Shown piece by piece: positions 60,812-64,000 of a DNA stretch of 64,000 nucleotides. Source of the stretch: Bacteroidota bacterium (GTDB lineage Bacteria > Bacteroidota > Bacteroidia > Chitinophagales > Chitinophagaceae); contig JAEWJK010000004.1 in the NCBI GenBank assembly GCA_023386555.1, positions 124,001 to 188,000 on the forward strand, written 5' to 3'. Within the stretch, counting starts at the first letter, position 1. Each line of letters starts with the position of its first letter. Both the position numbers and the translations under genes were made by a program. The notes under the pieces are model-generated. The model ran no database searches, was not told the DNA's origin, and was given only the letters and a program-made list of their open reading frames with translations.

Positions 60812-61867
60812 TCAGATCTTACATTCAAGATCAGCTCGGTGCATGGACTTGAAGAATTTTTTAGCTTTCGAAAGATATTTATAGCCTTTCCAGAAACTCC
60901 AATAAGGCACTCCTGACTGAATGTAATTGATACGGCCGATCTTATACATGTGCTTCCAATGCATAACAATTTCCTGTAAGGCTTGTTTGTAACTCATTCC
61001 ACAATCGTAAATGTGGTTGGGTTCAGCCCCTACTCCATTGAATTCGAGGATTGAAATATTCTTTCCTTGTTTAAGGTCTTCTACCGAAGTGCATTTCAGA
61101 TCATACCGGCCATAATAAAATGTGCCTACCTCTAAACTGATCTTATCAAACACCTCACAAAGTTGCTCGTCAATTTCATTCTTCAGGTTCACAAAATTGG
61201 CTCCCCTGTTATGATTGCCAGCGATGCTGAGGTAATATTTTTCACCTGCAGGAATAACATTGCTGAAATTATCACCATGCCGCATGGTCATTTCTTCATC
61301 CCGGAATTTTGCTTTAGGATGAGCATCTATCAACTGCTTGAGCGTTGAAGTTCCATCACCAATCACTGCCATATAATCTTTGGCAATAAAACCTGTTACA
61401 ATTCCATTTTGCTCACCAGGATAACGAATATGAAATACACTGAACTCCATTGTTAATGTAACAAGGTCTTGTATCACATAGTCAACCGTTACTTTGTCAT
61501 GATAATATTTTAGTTGTTCTTCATTATTGATTTTTCGCATCAGCATTCCTTTCATGCCAACATCTGGCTTCACTAAGAAAGGATAATTAAATCCGGCAGC
61601 GTTGATCTCATCTGTCAAATGATCAAATGATAGTGAAGGATCTATGTAGATAGTTTTAGGATACAGATATTTTGGCAACTGGTCATACATTTCTCTTTTT
61701 CCTTCACCTTCTAAACCAGAAAATTCAATTGTTGGGTTGACTGGTGAAACAAACCAGAAATGCCTTGCTTTTAGTGCATAGTATAACCAGACAAACCCCA
61801 GTGGAGCATAAATGAGAGAGAAAGGCCACAGTTCCCAGTTCGTAAGCTTTGTCCAGAATCTTTTCAA
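60812..61867 (-). CDS. ATP-grasp domain protein (D-Ala-D-Ala ligase-like), membrane-associated
   Basis: 351 residues if started at the TTG at 61867; the open frame extends to a TTG at 61921, but a -7 element TATTTTTG (minus strand, 61885-61892) lies inside that extension. One membrane helix near the N terminus (WPFSLIYAPLGFVWLYYAL) precedes an ATP-grasp fold: YPFLVKPDVGMKGMLMRKI, a phosphate loop, and ISILEFNGVGAEPNHIYD with the metal-binding Glu and Asn near the end. ATP-grasp enzymes join acids to amines; substrate unknown. Confidence 0.78.
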   Translation of the reverse strand: MKRFWTKLTNWELWPFSLIYAPLGFVWLYYALKARHFWFVSPVNPTIEFSGLEGEGKREMYDQLPKYLYPKTIYIDPSLSFDHLTDEINAAGFNYPFLVKPDVGMKGMLMRKINNEEQLKYYHDKVTVDYVIQDLVTLTMEFSVFHIRYPGEQNGIVTGFIAKDYMAVIGDGTSTLKQLIDAHPKAKFRDEEMTMRHGDNFSNVIPAGEKYYLSIAGNHNRGANFVNLKNEIDEQLCEVFDKISLEVGTFYYGRYDLKCTSVEDLKQGKNISILEFNGVGAEPNHIYDCGMSYKQALQEIVMHWKHMYKIGRINYIQSGVPYWSFWKGYKYLSKAKKFFKSMHRADLECKI

Positions 61868-61961
61868 GCGAATAAAATTGGAGACAAAAATAGGTTTTCC
61901 ACAGCTCAAATAATTTGGCAAGAATTTTTGAGATATGATTGTATATTAATGGTACAAATTG

Positions 61962-61970
61962 AAGGAGGAA
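61962..61970 (+). promoter_or_regulatory. Strong Shine-Dalgarno site deciding a start
   Basis: AAGGAGGAA sits 3-7 nt before the ATG at 61973. Such strong sites are rare in Bacteroidota and rule out the two upstream in-frame starts (61928, 61949). Confidence 0.7.
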
Positions 61971-61972
61971 CT

Positions 61973-62689
61973 ATGAGAACATTGTCTGAAACCTGGTTTG
62001 CTGATGGATATATTGATTTTGAATTGAAGAAATATACGCTTCTTGCTTATCTGAAAGAGATCGGTAATTACTTCAATGAGAATAAACTCTATCCGCAATT
62101 GGCTGATGTGATTTTTCATTACAATAATATCGTTGCTTTCAGGGAAAATAAACGTTATCTGCAGGAACAATTCCCTAAGAAACTCACCGGTATTCAAATT
62201 GAAAAATTACAAGTGTTATATCAACAGATGATAGAGGACGATGAATTGATGGAAGAACTTGAGGAGATCATCAATTATTCTGCAGGTAAAATGAGATCTA
62301 CCATACAGGATGGTTCAGAGATATATGAATTCATCGAAAACAAGCTCAATATTTCTCCTGTTGGTATTATTCCTTTGGAAAATATTGAAGGATATTTCTT
62401 TTTGTGTGAGGGCCATGCAAAGAATACCTGGGTGTACCAGTACAGACTTAGCATTTTTGAAAAGCATGATGAAAAATATCGCAGCATCAAAACTCAGTTT
62501 GTAGATGTATGGCAAAGAACAATTGCCAACTCCTATGAGAATATCAAATCAGAATTGATCAGGAAGAAGACTGACCTTCCAAATCCTGCAGTGTATGCTA
62601 TTGAAACGGAATTGAGTTATCCCTTAGAAGAAACATTATTACCTGTTGCTAAAAGAAGTTTGGTAAGATATATTACTGTAAAAGCTTAG
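61973..62689 (+). CDS. Uncharacterised protein
   Basis: 238 residues from the SD-supported ATG at 61973. It is mostly helical and acidic in the middle (IEDDELMEELEEIINYS), with GIIPLENIEGYFFLCEG and ELSYPLEETLLPVAKRSLVRYI. No signal peptide or membrane segment, so cytoplasmic. It is divergent from the ATP-grasp gene and convergent with the haemoglobin gene (4-nt overlap). No family recognised. Confidence 0.75.
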   Translation: MRTLSETWFADGYIDFELKKYTLLAYLKEIGNYFNENKLYPQLADVIFHYNNIVAFRENKRYLQEQFPKKLTGIQIEKLQVLYQQMIEDDELMEELEEIINYSAGKMRSTIQDGSEIYEFIENKLNISPVGIIPLENIEGYFFLCEGHAKNTWVYQYRLSIFEKHDEKYRSIKTQFVDVWQRTIANSYENIKSELIRKKTDLPNPAVYAIETELSYPLEETLLPVAKRSLVRYITVKA

Positions 62690-63072
62690 CTATAGAACTG
62701 GTTATTATGGATCACCTTTAATTGCATAACTGTTGCAATAGAAGTTGCTCTTTGCTTTATGAGCTCTGCTTTTTCACCTGCATGCATTTCGTCAACAGTT
62801 TCATGGAATAACTTGATCCACACTTCAAAATCAGCTTTCGAAAATGCATGCATAGAATGCACATGTTTATGTGTGTTGATCGGATTACCGGAATAATCTG
62901 ATGAACCAAATACAATTCCTTCCCAGAAATTATACATTTTCGGCAGATGTTTTTCCCAGTCAACTTTAATAATATCATTAAAGAAATGACCAATGCTACT
63001 CAACTTCACTTTTTCATAAAAAGCATTCACGAGTGCCGCAATATCATTCCTGTTAGTGATGTCATTTTTCAT
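62686..63072 (-). CDS. Group III truncated haemoglobin
   Basis: 128 residues, the normal length of a 2-on-2 globin. The pattern LVNAFYEKVKLSSIGHFFNDII at the N terminus, the haem-proximal His region NTHKHVHSMHAFSKADFEVWIKLFH (H72 the likely iron ligand), and VDEMHAGEKAE are typical of group III. Proposed roles include O2 or NO handling. A near-consensus -7 element (TTCTTTTG, minus strand 63078-63085) is 6 nt from the ATG. Monocistronic. Confidence 0.9.
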   Translation of the reverse strand: MKNDITNRNDIAALVNAFYEKVKLSSIGHFFNDIIKVDWEKHLPKMYNFWEGIVFGSSDYSGNPINTHKHVHSMHAFSKADFEVWIKLFHETVDEMHAGEKAELIKQRATSIATVMQLKVIHNNQFYS

Positions 63073-63128
63073 GGCGACAAAAGAAAGAAATTCACTCTTA
63101 AAAAAATGTGATGGAGGTCATATAACCC

Positions 63129-64000
63129 TTATAAAGAAGATGGTGAATGCTTTTTGGTTAACCTTCTCATTTGCAGAAACACAGCAAAGAGAATTAACCC
63201 AAAACCAATGTAGAAATATTCACTAAGGTCTTCGCTTTCATTGTATAAAGCAAAAGCAAGAATAATCCCATAAACCGGTTCAAGTGTTAGAGTAAGATTC
63301 ATGGTGAAAGCACTTAATCTTTTGAGTGCAAAAATGTATAGGAAGTAAGTAAGAATGGTGCAGAACCAACTGAGGATGATCAGCCAAAGCCAATCCCATT
63401 TCACCGGAACCAATGTTTCAGATGGAAAAAGATAATTGTACAAAGGCATTAGTAAGGTTAAACCAATAAAACCTCCGGTCAACTGATATATCGTGATGCT
63501 TTTGGGTTCATAGCCATCCACCAGCTTTTTATTCATTACCGATACAAGTACTGTAAATAATGAAGCTGCAAGGCCGATAAATATTCCGATAGAAAATTTC
63601 AGGTTAGAAAAATAAATGATTGCTATTCCGGCTAAAGCGAATAAGCCGAGAAACAACTCCATCTTGTTTATTCGTCGTTTGAAGAAGATTGGTTCTAAGA
63701 TAGCTGAAAACAATCCCGATGTGGCTAAACAGGTTAATGCCACTGAAACATTAGCATATTTTATACTTCCATAAAAACATAACCAATGCAGTGCAAGCAC
63801 CGTTCCGATGGATGCAATCTTTAAAAAGTCTTTTGGTCTGATCGGTTTGATCCAGCCTGCGAAATAGTACAATATCCACAGTGATACAACTGTAATTAAG
63901 AGTCTCCACCAAACCAACAAACCTTCATTTAAGGTAATGGCTAGTCCCAGAACACCGGTAAATCCCCAGAGAAACACTGCCAGGTGCATTCTGAGTAAAG
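63129..64000 (-). CDS. EamA family (DMT) transporter, N-terminal edge cut
   Basis: At least 290 residues; the frame is open to the window edge, and the first in-frame Met (63989) is not at the usual N terminus, so the true start probably lies outside. Ten membrane helices in two EamA repeats: AVFLWGFTGVLGLAI opens the first and FTVLVSVMNKKLV starts the second. Such proteins export metabolites or amino acids; the substrate cannot be predicted. Confidence 0.85.
   Translation of the reverse strand, partial: LLRMHLAVFLWGFTGVLGLAITLNEGLLVWWRLLITVVSLWILYYFAGWIKPIRPKDFLKIASIGTVLALHWLCFYGSIKYANVSVALTCLATSGLFSAILEPIFFKRRINKMELFLGLFALAGIAIIYFSNLKFSIGIFIGLAASLFTVLVSVMNKKLVDGYEPKSITIYQLTGGFIGLTLLMPLYNYLFPSETLVPVKWDWLWLIILSWFCTILTYFLYIFALKRLSAFTMNLTLTLEPVYGIILAFALYNESEDLSEYFYIGFGLILFAVFLQMRRLTKKHSPSSL

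Overview
This window is AT-rich chromosomal DNA from a member of the Bacteroidota, most likely a Chitinophagaceae-type soil or freshwater bacterium. The evidence is of several kinds: two OMP_b-brl_3-type TonB-linked receptors; a secreted protein with a type IX secretion (T9SS) C-terminal sorting domain; many lipoproteins; BlaI/BlaR1, UpxY, BT_3928-like, DUF1599 and TIGR03915/TIGR03916 genes; and promoters matching the Bacteroidota -7 element TAnnTTTG with few Shine-Dalgarno sites. Genus is not determined. No rRNA, CRISPR array, prophage or IS transposase was seen. There is one tRNA (His).

Layout. 1-7 kb: edge of a DUF2130 gene, a TonB-linked receptor, an M23 peptidase with a repeat-containing lipoprotein, a T9SS substrate and lactate dehydrogenase. 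7-16 kb: blaR1-blaI, a phosphohexomutase, a reversed hicBA toxin-antitoxin pair, pcm, a second receptor, DUF445. 16-30 kb: tRNA-His, C-terminal processing protease, UpxY antiterminator with a CpsB-like phosphatase, a UbiD-family decarboxylase, ndk, nrnA, FKBP, folP, DUF1599, a DoxX-like protein, a lone ABC permease, and the dciA-like/recF pair. 30-46 kb: a membrane-anchored kinase-like protein, tryptophan dioxygenase, pdhA, a TPR protein, ribH, a LutA-like Fe-S protein, EVE protein, lipoproteins, a sirtuin without zinc cysteines, a saccharopine dehydrogenase-like enzyme, gyrA with a TPR protein, and three tiny hydrophilic genes. 46-64 kb: a coupled radical-SAM/TIGR03915 DNA-repair pair, thioredoxin-like, GNAT, type II NADH dehydrogenase, serA, a serine hydrolase, membrane pyrophosphatase, sterol desaturase-like protein, a PyrR-like phosphoribosyltransferase, DUF1328, an Fe-S electron-transfer protein, cupin, LysE, ATP-grasp, truncated haemoglobin and an EamA transporter cut by the edge.

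Most genes are housekeeping and stand in short operons of two or three genes with 1-14 nt overlaps; strand switches are marked by clear hairpin terminators. The most unusual feature is a roughly 54-bp interspersed repeat with ten recognisable copies. It has a short central palindrome (GTGACAC or GCGACGC) whose arms change together. Five copies lie directly after a stop codon in one fixed orientation, three sit between divergent genes, and two are interrupted at exactly the same internal position. Other points of interest are a membrane-anchored protein with a HipA/FAM20-like DRH...DRD signature, and a run of genes whose predicted -7 element lies so close to the start codon that their mRNAs should be leaderless or nearly so.
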